Assembly (NCBI RefSeq): GCF_002205645.1
Contig: NZ_NIOF01000005.1
Coordinates: 124,001-188,000, forward strand
DNA: 64,000 bases
Direction: 5' to 3'
Source: Roseateles aquatilis
GTDB lineage: Bacteria; Pseudomonadota; Gammaproteobacteria; Burkholderiales; Burkholderiaceae_C
Each line of letters opens with the position of its first letter. Position 1 is the first letter of the stretch. This document shows positions 44,739 through 53,332 of the stretch, piece by piece. The notes under the pieces were generated by a model that did not search any database, was not told the DNA's origin, and worked only from the letters and a program-made list of their open reading frames with translations. The translations under genes and the position numbers were made by a program.

Positions 44739-46247
44739 ATGACATGGAAAGATTCGCTCGCCGGCCTTCGGCCGTGGACGACGCCTTCAACGCGACCAGC
44801 ACGCACAACGCAAGCCGCCTGGTCCGCACAAGCCGTGCCACCGGAAACACCAGCGCGGTGGGCCCCGTTGTCGCGGCCCGCACCCGTGGCACCGGCGACC
44901 CAGGAATGGCTGCCGCTGCTGGAATCGCGCAGCGGCTATCAGCGGCAGGAGGCCATCCAGGCCCTGGCCTCGATGCGCTCGCACGAGGCCCTGCCGCTGC
45001 TGCTCAGGCGCGTGAACGACTGGGTGCCCGAGGTCCGCGCCGCCGCGCGGCTCGCTGTCCTGCCGTACCTGCAGGACGACTGCCTGCCCGCATGGCGCGG
45101 CGCGATGCCCGCATTGGCGGAAATCCTGCGCGGCCGGCGGGCCGATCACGGCCCCCTGCTGAAGGTCGTCGCCGAGTTCCTCCGCACGCCCGATCGCGCC
45201 GGCTTGCTGCGCGGCTCGTCGCCGCTCCTGCGACGCTGGCTCACCGCGGCCGAATGGCAGGCCGCCCCGGAGCCGCGGCGCCTCGCGATGCTCGCGGAGC
45301 GACTGCGGGACTCGGATGTCGCGGCGGCGCGCTGGGCGCTCGACCGCGTGGAAGAGCTGTGCGAAGCCGCCTCCCGACCGCCGCTCTGGCTGATCGGCTG
45401 CGCCAACGCCCATGGCCTGGTTCGGGCGCATGCGCTGCGTCGTCTTCGCGACGAGGTCCCGTCGATGGGCGACACGATGGCATCGCGTCTGGCGCTGGAC
45501 CGCCACGCCCTGGTCCGCGCGGTCGCGCTGGCGCAACTGCGCAAGAACGGCGACTTGGGCACGGTCGTCGCGCGCGCGGAAGAGCAGTTGAGCGCCCCGG
45601 CGCTGACGCCGCGCGGTGCCGCGCCAGCGCTTCTGTTCCTCGCTGTCGTGGATCCGAAGGGCGCGACGGCGCGGTGTGAACGGTTGGTCGGCATGACGGG
45701 CGCGGACCGTACGCGCACGGCGCTTCGCGTGCTGGCCCTTCAGCATCTGATCGCGGCGACGGATGGCGACGCCCAGATGCACTGGATGACCTCGGCGCTG
45801 GCCGACGACCATGCCAAGGTCCAGCGCGTGGCGTCGGTGGCGATCGCACGCGGCGCCATCCCGCCGTCGCCGGAGGTGTTGCTACCGATCGTCCTCGCCC
45901 ATGGCGATCTCGGCGCGTTGTGCCGCGGTCTCGGCATCCTGCGGTACCGGAGCCTGTGGCGCCAGTTTCGGGCCTTGCTGGACCTGAGCATCGCCGCGTT
46001 GCCCGAGGGCGGCGCGGAGGCCGTCACGCGCGCGTTCGTCCAATGGGACGCGAGCACGCGCATCGGCGTCTCGCCGCCCGCGGCCCCGGTCGCCGACGAG
46101 CTCCGCGCGTTGTGGCATCAGCGGGCATCGGCGCTTCCGCCACGGCTGCGGGACCGGATCGAATACTCACTCGCGTCCATCGGCCTGCTGACGCTGGAAG
46201 CGGCGACGACGGTGGCGCCAACGAAGAAAACAAGCAACACGGCCTGA
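44739..46247 (+). CDS. HEAT-repeat protein inside the rtc operon
   Basis: 502 residues from the ATG at 44739, where GGGAG lies nine bases upstream. Residues 1-70 are Pro/Thr/Ala-rich. From about 75 on, at least eight helical pairs resemble HEAT or PBS-lyase repeats, for example GYQRQEAIQALASMRSHEAL, PEVRAAARLAVLPYL, and repeats ending in LVRAVALAQLRK and KVQRVASVAIARG. No catalytic motif is seen. HEAT arrays are scaffolds that bind protein or RNA, so it may deliver tRNA or protein partners to RtcB/RtcA. It lies between rtcB (76 bases) and rtcA (33 bases) on the same strand, so it is in the operon by position. Confidence 0.8.
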   Translation: MTWKDSLAGLRPWTTPSTRPARTTQAAWSAQAVPPETPARWAPLSRPAPVAPATQEWLPLLESRSGYQRQEAIQALASMRSHEALPLLLRRVNDWVPEVRAAARLAVLPYLQDDCLPAWRGAMPALAEILRGRRADHGPLLKVVAEFLRTPDRAGLLRGSSPLLRRWLTAAEWQAAPEPRRLAMLAERLRDSDVAAARWALDRVEELCEAASRPPLWLIGCANAHGLVRAHALRRLRDEVPSMGDTMASRLALDRHALVRAVALAQLRKNGDLGTVVARAEEQLSAPALTPRGAAPALLFLAVVDPKGATARCERLVGMTGADRTRTALRVLALQHLIAATDGDAQMHWMTSALADDHAKVQRVASVAIARGAIPPSPEVLLPIVLAHGDLGALCRGLGILRYRSLWRQFRALLDLSIAALPEGGAEAVTRAFVQWDASTRIGVSPPAAPVADELRALWHQRASALPPRLRDRIEYSLASIGLLTLEAATTVAPTKKTSNTA

Positions 46248-46280
46248 CATCGGGCCGATGAACGACAAGAAGAGAAAACC

Positions 46281-47348
46281 ATGAACACGAGGGAGTCCAT
46301 GATCGAACTGGACGGCTCGCACGGCGAAGGCGGCGGGCAGATCCTGCGGACGGCGCTGGCGCTGGCCATGTGCACCGGCGTGCCGCTGCGCATCGACCGC
46401 ATCCGCGCGAAGCGGGCCAAGCCCGGCCTGATGCGGCAGCACCTGACCTGCGTCCTCACGGCGCAGGAGGTCTGCGGCGCGACGGTGATCGGCGCGGAGC
46501 TCGGCTCCGAGGCGCTGGAGTTCCGCCCCGGTCGTGTGCATGCCGGCGACTACCGCTTCGCCGTCGGCACCGCCGGCAGCTGCACGCTGGTGCTGCAGAC
46601 GGTGCTGCCGCCCCTGATGCTGGCCGATGCGACCAGCCGCATCCATCTGTCCGGCGGGACGCACAACCCGATGGCGCCGCCCTTCCACTTCCTGCAGCGC
46701 GCCTTCGCACCGCTGGTGCGCAAGGCCGGTGCGGGGCTGGATCTGACGCTGCGTCGTCACGGCTTCTTCCCCGCCGGCGGCGGCGAGATCGAAGCCGTCA
46801 TCACCCCCGCCGCCGACGGCCCGCGGCCCTTCGACCTGCTCGATCGCGGCGCCTTGCTGGAGTCCTACGCCGAGGTCGTCGCGCCCGCGTTGCCGCGTAA
46901 CGTCGCCAGCCGAGAGCTCGACGCCATCGGGCAGACACTCGGCTGGGACGAGTCCCAGTTGCGTGTGATCCACGCCCGTCAGAACGAAGGCCCCGGCAAC
47001 GCGCTGATGGCGACGCTTGCCCACGAGCATCTGACCGACGTCTTCATCGCCTTCGGCGAGCGTGGACTGTCCGCCGAGGAGGTGGCGCGAGCGCTGGCGG
47101 CCGAGGTGCGTGCCTATCAGGCCTCGACCGGCGCGGTCGGACCGCACCTGGCGGATCAGCTGGCGTTGCCGCTCGCGTTGGCGGTGGCCGCCAGCGGCCG
47201 CGCCGCGCAGTACACCTGCACCGACGTGACCGAGCACGCCCGCACCAACTTCACGGTGATCGAGCGCTTCCTGGACGTGCGCTTCGAGTCCCAGCTGGAG
47301 CTGTCCCGCGGCGGCAACGCGTGGCGCGTCACGGTGGCCCCGGCATGA
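46281..47348 (+). CDS. rtcA: RNA 3'-terminal phosphate cyclase RtcA
   Basis: 355 residues. It has the RtcA entry motif DGSHGEGGGQILRTALAL, RAKRAKPGLMRQHL, and GTAGSCTLVLQTVLP. The nucleotidyl-accepting His is in TCTDVTEHARTNFTVIERF, and the phosphate end motif FPAGGGE is intact. It converts RNA 3'-phosphates to 2',3'-cyclic phosphates through an adenylate, giving substrates RtcB can ligate or protect. The ATG at 46281 is preceded by AAGAGAAAACC. Fourth gene from the regulator and third of the transcript. Confidence 0.96.
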   Translation: MNTRESMIELDGSHGEGGGQILRTALALAMCTGVPLRIDRIRAKRAKPGLMRQHLTCVLTAQEVCGATVIGAELGSEALEFRPGRVHAGDYRFAVGTAGSCTLVLQTVLPPLMLADATSRIHLSGGTHNPMAPPFHFLQRAFAPLVRKAGAGLDLTLRRHGFFPAGGGEIEAVITPAADGPRPFDLLDRGALLESYAEVVAPALPRNVASRELDAIGQTLGWDESQLRVIHARQNEGPGNALMATLAHEHLTDVFIAFGERGLSAEEVARALAAEVRAYQASTGAVGPHLADQLALPLALAVAASGRAAQYTCTDVTEHARTNFTVIERFLDVRFESQLELSRGGNAWRVTVAPA

Positions 47349-47418
47349 GCGCGCGCCCTCACCCTCGGTCCCCGGGCCCCATGGGCCCCCTCGACGCCGC
47401 ATCCCACGGAGACCCCAC

Positions 47419-48489
47419 TTGAGCGTTCGTGAACTGATGACGCTGTGCTTCGAGCACCGGCTGGACGGCCGCGACACCGACCGCTGCGTCAAGAGCATCG
47501 CGCCGAACCTGCTCGACCCGGAGCGGCCCGTCATCCCCATCCCGATGCAGACACGCGAGGAACTCCTGCACATGATGAAGACCGCGGACGCGGCCCACAT
47601 CCTGATCGACGGCGGGATCTTTCATTTCAACGCGCTGTTCACCGACGTCGCGACCTGCCCCGCCGCGCGCGTCTATTACATGCGGACGCCCGATCTCATG
47701 GCGGTGGCCCGCCTGGGCGTGTTCATGAAGGACCACGGCGTGGACCTGAAACCCGTGCGGGGCGAGGACTTCGCGGCCCTCATCCAGCAGGCGCAGTACC
47801 CCGAGCGCCATCGCCGGTGGCTGGACCGCTGGACCTCCAACCAGCGGCCGTTCAAGGGGCTGCTGGACGGCCGGACGAAGAACACCGTGGTGGACCAAGG
47901 AATCTGGCTGTCCTCCAACGGCGGCTGCCTGGTCTGCGGCCAGCCCACGGACCGGATGGCCACGTCCAGCTTCATCGGCGGGAACGGTGTGATGCTGGGG
48001 CTGCAGCTGTGCGCTGACCACGAGGCGGAGGCAAAGGCGAGTCCCAGCCTGATGCACTACGTGGCGCAATCCGCGAAGGTGCCGCCACCGGCATTCGCGG
48101 AGAACGTCGAGGAGCTGACGGCGCAAGAGATCGTGGCCCTGTCCTGCGTCGCCATCCGCGATCAGCTGGACTGCGCGATCGAAAAGGTCGACGGCACGAC
48201 GATCACCGCGGTGCGGCCGTCGGGCTTCCGGCTGATCCTGCGGCAGGACAGCCCGATGCACTACGCCTACAACATCCAGGACCGGGACGGGAAGCCGCTG
48301 TCCCGCATCGACTCCGCGGATCATCACGCGGTCGACTACGGCCCGGACCATGTGCACCGCGACCTGAGCCGGAAGAAAAAGAACGAGGTGGAGTCCAGCT
48401 TCACCTACGGATTCGCGGTGGCGGACCTGACCGCCATCCGGTCCCTGGTCGAGCACGCCGAGGCCGCCGCCACGCGCCACGGCCCGTAA
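47419..48489 (+). CDS. zinc-finger protein with TumE/DUF6516-like C-terminus, in the rtc operon
   Basis: 356 residues from a TTG start with GGAG eight bases upstream; there is no better ATG. Residues 1-165 are unknown, with LVCGQPTDRM and CADHEAEA farther on providing a likely Cys2-Cys-His zinc site (about 175-205). The last about 110 residues (RLILRQDSPMHYAYNIQDRDG and HHAVDYGPDHVHRDLSRKKK) follow the pattern of TumE-type DUF6516 toxins: a Tyr-rich strand, D-G turn, then a His-rich segment and charged tail. Alternatively it is just a beta-rich fold that looks similar. It ends the rtc transcript before a terminator and may act on RNA. Confidence 0.7.
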   Translation: MSVRELMTLCFEHRLDGRDTDRCVKSIAPNLLDPERPVIPIPMQTREELLHMMKTADAAHILIDGGIFHFNALFTDVATCPAARVYYMRTPDLMAVARLGVFMKDHGVDLKPVRGEDFAALIQQAQYPERHRRWLDRWTSNQRPFKGLLDGRTKNTVVDQGIWLSSNGGCLVCGQPTDRMATSSFIGGNGVMLGLQLCADHEAEAKASPSLMHYVAQSAKVPPPAFAENVEELTAQEIVALSCVAIRDQLDCAIEKVDGTTITAVRPSGFRLILRQDSPMHYAYNIQDRDGKPLSRIDSADHHAVDYGPDHVHRDLSRKKKNEVESSFTYGFAVADLTAIRSLVEHAEAAATRHGP

Positions 48490-48538
48490 CCCCGCTGAAA
48501 CGCGACGCGCCGCCCGCGGCGCCACAATGCCGCATCTC

Positions 48539-48560
48539 GCGCCCACACGGGCGCATTTTT
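48539..48560 (+). terminator. rho-independent terminator at the end of the rtc operon
   Basis: GCGCCC (48539-48544), loop ACAC, GGGCGC (48549-48554), then ATTTTT. It lies 50 bases after the TTG-started gene and before the aldo/keto reductase start, marking the operon end. Confidence 0.85.
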
Positions 48561-48601
48561 CCTTTCCGTCGCCGCGCCCCTACGTTCCGACATCGACCCG
48601 G

Positions 48602-49594
48602 ATGCCCCTGCCCATGAGCCTCGCCGCCCTCCCCCTCCAGCAGCATGTCCCCACCGCCAGCCCGCTTGCCTATGGCTGCATGGGCCTGGGCGGCCGCTGG
48701 GACCACGCCCCGTGGACCGACTCGGACGTCGACCATGCGCAGGCCGCCGTCGAGGCCGCGCTGGACATCGGCATCACGCTCTTCGACCACGCCGACATCT
48801 ACACCTTCGGCAAGGCGGAGTCGGTCTTCGGCGCGCTCTTCCGCCGCCAGCCGTCGCTGCGCGAGCGCATCGTGCTGCAGAGCAAGTGCGGCATCCGCTT
48901 CGCCACCGACAGTCACCCGAAGTGCTACGACCTGTCCGGCGGCTACATCGTCGAGGCGGTGGAGGCCAGCCTGCGGCGGCTGGGGACCGAGCGGCTGGAC
49001 ATCCTGCTGCTGCATCGCCCCGATCCGCTGATGGCGCCCGACGAGATCGCCGAGGCCTTCCAGCGCCTGCGCACGCAGGGCAAGGTTGGTCACCTGGGCG
49101 TGTCCAACATGAACGCGGGGCAGATGGCCTGGCTGGGTCGCGCGCTGGACCAGCCGCTGGTGGCCAATCAGCTGGAGCTGGGCCTCGGCCACCTGGAGCC
49201 GATCGACGCGGGCACCTGCTTCAACGACCCGCAGGCGGCCACCCGTCCGGGCGCGCTGGCCTGGGCCGGCACGATGGAGCATTGCCAGCAGCACGGCATC
49301 CAGATCCAGGCATGGAGCTCGCTGGCGCGCGGCCGCTTCAGCGGAGACACCGCGCAGACCTCGGCCGACGAGCCGGCGCGTGCGCTCGTACATCAGCTCG
49401 CGCGGCATCACGGCGTCAGCGCCGAGGGCATCGTGCTGGCCTGGCTGATGAAGCATCCGGCGCGCATCCAGCCGGTCATCGGCACCAGCAACCCGGATCG
49501 CATCCGCGCTTGCGGCGACGCGATGCGCGTGACGCTCAACCGCGGCGAGTGGTACTCGTTGTACGAGACCGCGCGCGGCGTGCCGCTGCCCTGA
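48602..49594 (+). CDS. aldo/keto reductase (YdhF-like)
   Basis: 330 residues from 48602 (326 from the ATG at 48614). TIM-barrel AKR family with catalytic residues placed as Asp in ITLFDHADIY, Tyr of the same block, Lys in LQSKCGIRF and His in ILLLHRPDPL. The late block WLMKHPARIQPVIGTSNPDRIRAC binds the NADPH phosphate. It reduces carbonyl compounds in the cytoplasm with NADPH, and the substrate is unknown. It lies after the rtc terminator, so it is a separate unit. The ribosome site is weak for both candidate starts. Confidence 0.9.
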   Translation: MPLPMSLAALPLQQHVPTASPLAYGCMGLGGRWDHAPWTDSDVDHAQAAVEAALDIGITLFDHADIYTFGKAESVFGALFRRQPSLRERIVLQSKCGIRFATDSHPKCYDLSGGYIVEAVEASLRRLGTERLDILLLHRPDPLMAPDEIAEAFQRLRTQGKVGHLGVSNMNAGQMAWLGRALDQPLVANQLELGLGHLEPIDAGTCFNDPQAATRPGALAWAGTMEHCQQHGIQIQAWSSLARGRFSGDTAQTSADEPARALVHQLARHHGVSAEGIVLAWLMKHPARIQPVIGTSNPDRIRACGDAMRVTLNRGEWYSLYETARGVPLP

Positions 49595-49666
49595 GCAGCA
49601 CGCGATTCGGCGAACCCGCAAACGCGCCATGCGGCACGCCGGCCGTCCCGCGTTGGGTAAGGACGG

Positions 49667-50731
49667 TCAGAACGCCGCGCTGAGCTCCGTCACCAGCGCG
49701 GCCGCGCCGATCTCGCGGACCGCGGAGAAGTTCTGACCCGACCACAGTGGTGAGAACTCCCCGCTGCCCTGCGCCTCCGCCTTCGCGCGCAGCGGCGCGA
49801 TGCCGGAGGTGGCCAACGGGAATTGCGGCGCCGACTCGCTCAGCGGTCCGACCTCCCGCATCAGCCGGTTGACGATGCCCCGCGCCGGACGGCCGGTGAA
49901 GAGATTCGTCACCGCCGTGTGACGGCCCGCGGGATCGCGCAACGCGGCGCGGTGAGGCGCGCTGGTCGTCGCCTCGTCGCACAGGAGGAAGGCGGTGCCG
50001 AGCTGCGCCGCCGACGCGCCCAGCGCCAGCGCCGCGCGGATGCCTCGCACGTCCGCGATGCCGCCGGCGGCGATCACCGGCACCCGCACCGCCCGCACGA
50101 CCTGCGGCAGCAGCGCCATCGTGCCGGTCTGTCGCGTCAGGTCGTCGCTGAGGAAATGGCCGCGATGACCGCCCGCCTCCCAGCCCTGCGCGATGATCCC
50201 GTCGACGCCTTGCGCGTCCAGCCAGATCGCCTCGTCGACCGTCGTCGCGTTGCCCAGGATCAGGCTGCCCCAGCCCTTCACCCGCGCGATCAGCTCCGGC
50301 GACGGCAGCCCGAAATGGAAGCTCACGACCGGTGGCCGGAACGGCTCGACCAGATCGGCGATCTCGACCGAGAACGGCTGCCGGCCGGGACCGGCGGGGA
50401 TCTGCGTGGGGTCGATGCCGAACTCGGCGTAATACGGCGACAGCCGCTCCCGCCAGCGGGCTTCGCGCATGTCGTCCGGGGTGGGGGGCGTGTGGGCGAA
50501 GAAGTTGACGTTGAACGGCTTCGTCGTGCCTTCGCGCAGCGCCTGCAATTCGCGGCGCAGCGCGTCGGGCGTCAGCATGGCGGCGGGCAGCGAGCCCAGC
50601 CCGCCGGCCTCGCTCACCGCGACGGCCAGCCGCGCGTCCTGCACGCCGGCCATCGGCGCCTGGATCAGCGGCAGACGGGTGCCGAGGAAGAAGGGGGAGA
50701 ACGGGGCGGAGGCAGCGGTCGATGCGGGCAT
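49667..50731 (-). CDS. nitronate monooxygenase family FMN protein
   Basis: 354 residues from the ATG at 50731 (13 more if 50770 is used). The family blocks are LIQAPMAGVQDARLAVAVSEAGGLGSL, VSFHFGLP, GIIAQGWEAGGHRGHF (catalytic His), and VIAAGGIADVRGIRAALALGASAAQLGTAFL, which holds the FMN phosphate. It oxidises alkyl nitronates or propionate-3-nitronate with oxygen, or acts as a 2-nitropropane dioxygenase-like enzyme. It is convergent with the reductase gene before it. The product is cytoplasmic. Confidence 0.9.
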   Translation of the reverse strand: MPASTAASAPFSPFFLGTRLPLIQAPMAGVQDARLAVAVSEAGGLGSLPAAMLTPDALRRELQALREGTTKPFNVNFFAHTPPTPDDMREARWRERLSPYYAEFGIDPTQIPAGPGRQPFSVEIADLVEPFRPPVVSFHFGLPSPELIARVKGWGSLILGNATTVDEAIWLDAQGVDGIIAQGWEAGGHRGHFLSDDLTRQTGTMALLPQVVRAVRVPVIAAGGIADVRGIRAALALGASAAQLGTAFLLCDEATTSAPHRAALRDPAGRHTAVTNLFTGRPARGIVNRLMREVGPLSESAPQFPLATSGIAPLRAKAEAQGSGEFSPLWSGQNFSAVREIGAAALVTELSAAF

Positions 50732-50833
50732 GGCGGCAAGTCCTGGAGCGGCTGAACGACGAAGGGGCATCTTCGCCCAAGCGAGGATGCCCCTTCCAGC
50801 GTCAGGCCCGCCCGCCGGGCGGCCTGCGACGCG

Positions 50834-51031
50834 TCACTTGCAGGTGAAGCTCTTGGCGTTCACTTCCTTCACGTTGCCCGCGCCGCAGGTCGTGACGGCC
50901 TGCTCGCTCATCTTCTGCACTTCGGCCATGCGGTTGGCATTGGTCTCGGCGGAGTTGGGAGCGATCACGCAGCCGGTCGACAGGGCGGCAACGGCGGTGG
51001 CGAGCAACAGGGCGATGGGGCGGATGGTCAT
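50834..51031 (-). CDS. small lipoprotein
   Basis: 65 residues. Signal peptide with lipobox LSTGC (Cys at about 21) and a 45-residue mature part, likely helical (NANRMAEVQKMSEQAVTTC) with a conserved Cys pair Cys49/Cys64. The shape suggests a periplasmic lipoprotein, tethered to the outer membrane. The function is unknown. GGGAAT precedes the ATG, a weak ribosome site. It lies alone between nitronate monooxygenase and macB. Confidence 0.7.
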   Translation of the reverse strand: MTIRPIALLLATAVAALSTGCVIAPNSAETNANRMAEVQKMSEQAVTTCGAGNVKEVNAKSFTCK

Positions 51032-51377
51032 GATGGGGATTCCCTCGGTGATTTCTGATCGGCGCGCGGTCCGGCGATTCAGTGCCGCGGCACGGAGCGC
51101 AGTCTAGGCGAGCCCCCACGGGCCGACGACCGCCTCCGATGAACCGGCGTCCCGCCGCGACGAACTGCAGCGCCGTCCGACGATCGGGGGAACCGGCACC
51201 CGGCGGTGGACAGCGGCGACGCGCCGCCCATCGGGGGCATGACCCCATCCCAGCGCCACGCCGACGAGGGTCAGGTCGTGACGGCCCGGCCGCCGCAACC
51301 CGCAACACGCAACACGCAACACGCGACACGCGACACGCGGCCCACAGCCCACAGCCCACAGCCCGCGGCACCGCGAC
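51032..51377. other. 346-base intergenic region, mostly without signals
   Basis: It holds the promoter of the small lipoprotein gene and, at the macB side, the 7-base tandem repeat listed separately. I see no gene. Frames in it are Pro/Arg-rich and lack start signals. Confidence 0.5.
51294..51370. repeat. heptanucleotide tandem repeat, eleven units, downstream of macB
   Basis: CGCAACC, CGCAACA (three), CGCGACA (two), CGCGGCC, CACAGCC (three) and CGCGGCA run without interruption, each seven bases long. It lies seven bases past the macB stop. Diverged arrays of this sort are typical of slipped-strand change. Confidence 0.9.
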
Positions 51378-53330
51378 TCAAGGCCGCGCCAGCGCCTCCA
51401 CCGGATCCAGCCGCGCCGCGTTGCGGGCCGGCAGGTAACCGAAGACGACGCCGATCAGCGTCGACACCGCGAAGGCCCCGGCGATCGCCGTCGTCGAGAT
51501 CAGCATCCGGAAGCCGCCGCCCGCGAGGTGATCGAACAGCAGGCTCGCGCCCACCGCCAGCCCCACGCCCAGCGCGCCGCCGATCAGGCAGACCAGCACG
51601 GCCTCGATCAGGAACTGCCGCAGGATGTCGCTCTGGCGCGCGCCCACCGCCATGCGCACGCCGATCTCGCCGGTGCGCTCCGTCACCGACACCAGCATGA
51701 TGTTCATCACCCCGATGCCGCCCACCACCAGCGAGATCAGCGCGATCGACGAGATCAGCGCGGTGATCGTCGCCGTCGTCTGCTCCACCGTCTTGCGGAT
51801 GCTGTCGGTGTTCATCATGAAGAAGTCGGTCTTGCCGTGGCGCTGCGCCAGCAGCGTCTTGATGCCCTGCTCCGCCGCGGCGTTCGGCACCGCGTCGCTG
51901 ACGCGCACCGTCACCCGGGCCAGGTAGTCCTGGCCGGTGAGACGGCCCATCGCCGTTGTGTAGGGCAGCCAGATGTTGTTGGACTCGTCGTTGCCAAAGG
52001 CGCTTTCCTTCTTCGCCGTCACGCCCACGATGCGCGCCGGCACCGCGCCGAGCAGGATCACCTGGCCCAGCGGCGAGCCGCCGTCCGGGAACAGCGTCTT
52101 GCGCGCGTTGTCGTCGATCACCGCCACCTGCTCCTGCAGCCGCACCGACTCCGCGTCGAAGGCCTGCCCCTGCGCGAAGGTATAGCCGCGCACGCGGAAG
52201 AACTGCTCGCCGACACCGGTGATGGACGCGCTGACGTCGACGTTGCGATAGCGCAGCCCTGCGTTGACCGACACCGACGGCGTCACGCTGTCCACGTACT
52301 CCAGCTGCGACAGCGCCGTCGCGTCGGCCGCGCGCAGCGTCCTCACCGTGGCGGCGCGGCGGTCGCCGAACCCCTCGCCCGGCATGATGTCGATGGTGTT
52401 GGTGCCCATCGAGCTGATGTCCGCCAGCACCTTCTGCCGCGTGCCCTCGCCCAGCCCCACCACCGACACCACCGACGCGATGCCGATGATGATGCCCAGC
52501 ATCGTCAGCAGCGTGCGCAGCCGGTGCGCCGCCATCGCGCGCAGCGCCATGCGCGTGGCCTCGGCGACGCGCCCCAGCACCGCCGCCCACGACGCGCCCG
52601 TCGGCCCCGCGTCGGGCCGGGCCAGCACGGCGGGCGGCGCGGCGTCGGGCCGTCGACGGTCCGCGACGATGATCCCGTCGCTGATCTCGATCACGCGCTG
52701 CGCGTGCGCGGCGACCTGCGCGTCGTGTGTCACCAGGATGATGGTGTGGCCGTCGGCGTGCAGCTCCTCCAGGATCTTCATCACCTCGCGACCGCTGGCC
52801 TGGTCGAGCGCGCCGGTGGGCTCGTCGGCCAGGATCACGTCGCCGCCGTTCATCAGCGCGCGGGCGATCGACACGCGCTGCTGCTGGCCGCCGGACAGTT
52901 GCCCGGGCCGGTGATGCAGCCGCTCCGCCAGTCCCAGCCGCTCCAGCAGCGCGCGGGCGCGGGCGTGGCGATGCTCGGCCTGCACGCCGGCATAGATGGC
53001 GGGGATCTCGACGTTGCCCAGCGCGTTCAGGTCGCCGAGCAGTTGGTAGCGCTGGAAGATGAAACCGAAGTGCTCGCGCCGCAGCCGGGCGAGCTCGTCC
53101 GGCGCCATCGCGCCGGTCTCCTGTCCGGCCACGCGGTAGCTGCCACGCGTGGGCCGGTCCAGGCAGCCCAGGATGTTCATCAGCGTCGACTTGCCGGAGC
53201 CCGACGGGCCGATGATGGCGACCATCTCGCCGGCTTCGATCGTCAGGTCGACGTCGCGCAGCACCGCGACCACGCCTTCGCCGGCGGGGAATTCGCGGAC
53301 CAGGCCGCGCAGTTCGAGCAACGCGGCCAT
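51378..53330 (-). CDS. macB: MacB-type ABC transporter, ATPase fused to permease
   Basis: 650 residues. The N-terminal 1-235 region is an ABC ATPase with Walker [11 protein letters not shown], signature [15 protein letters not shown] and Walker [14 protein letters not shown] membrane helix near 280 leads to a large periplasmic domain (about 300-520), and three more helices end the protein ([36 protein letters not shown] and [19 protein letters not shown]). The family works with a MacA adaptor and outer-membrane factor to drive substrates outward by mechanotransmission. Two bases separate its start from the macA stop. Substrate (macrolide, siderophore or toxin-like) is not visible. Confidence 0.93.
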   Translation of the reverse strand: MAALLELRGLVREFPAGEGVVAVLRDVDLTIEAGEMVAIIGPSGSGKSTLMNILGCLDRPTRGSYRVAGQETGAMAPDELARLRREHFGFIFQRYQLLGDLNALGNVEIPAIYAGVQAEHRHARARALLERLGLAERLHHRPGQLSGGQQQRVSIARALMNGGDVILADEPTGALDQASGREVMKILEELHADGHTIILVTHDAQVAAHAQRVIEISDGIIVADRRRPDAAPPAVLARPDAGPTGASWAAVLGRVAEATRMALRAMAAHRLRTLLTMLGIIIGIASVVSVVGLGEGTRQKVLADISSMGTNTIDIMPGEGFGDRRAATVRTLRAADATALSQLEYVDSVTPSVSVNAGLRYRNVDVSASITGVGEQFFRVRGYTFAQGQAFDAESVRLQEQVAVIDDNARKTLFPDGGSPLGQVILLGAVPARIVGVTAKKESAFGNDESNNIWLPYTTAMGRLTGQDYLARVTVRVSDAVPNAAAEQGIKTLLAQRHGKTDFFMMNTDSIRKTVEQTTATITALISSIALISLVVGGIGVMNIMLVSVTERTGEIGVRMAVGARQSDILRQFLIEAVLVCLIGGALGVGLAVGASLLFDHLAGGGFRMLISTTAIAGAFAVSTLIGVVFGYLPARNAARLDPVEALARP

Positions 53331-53332
53331 GG

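Noticed and set aside
47371-47390. GGGCCC-rich inverted repeat after rtcA as a terminator
   Set aside because: Short stem with a three-base loop and no T-run; a better terminator exists after the next gene.
51294-51370. Tandem repeat as a CRISPR array
   Set aside because: Units are 7 bases with no spacers.
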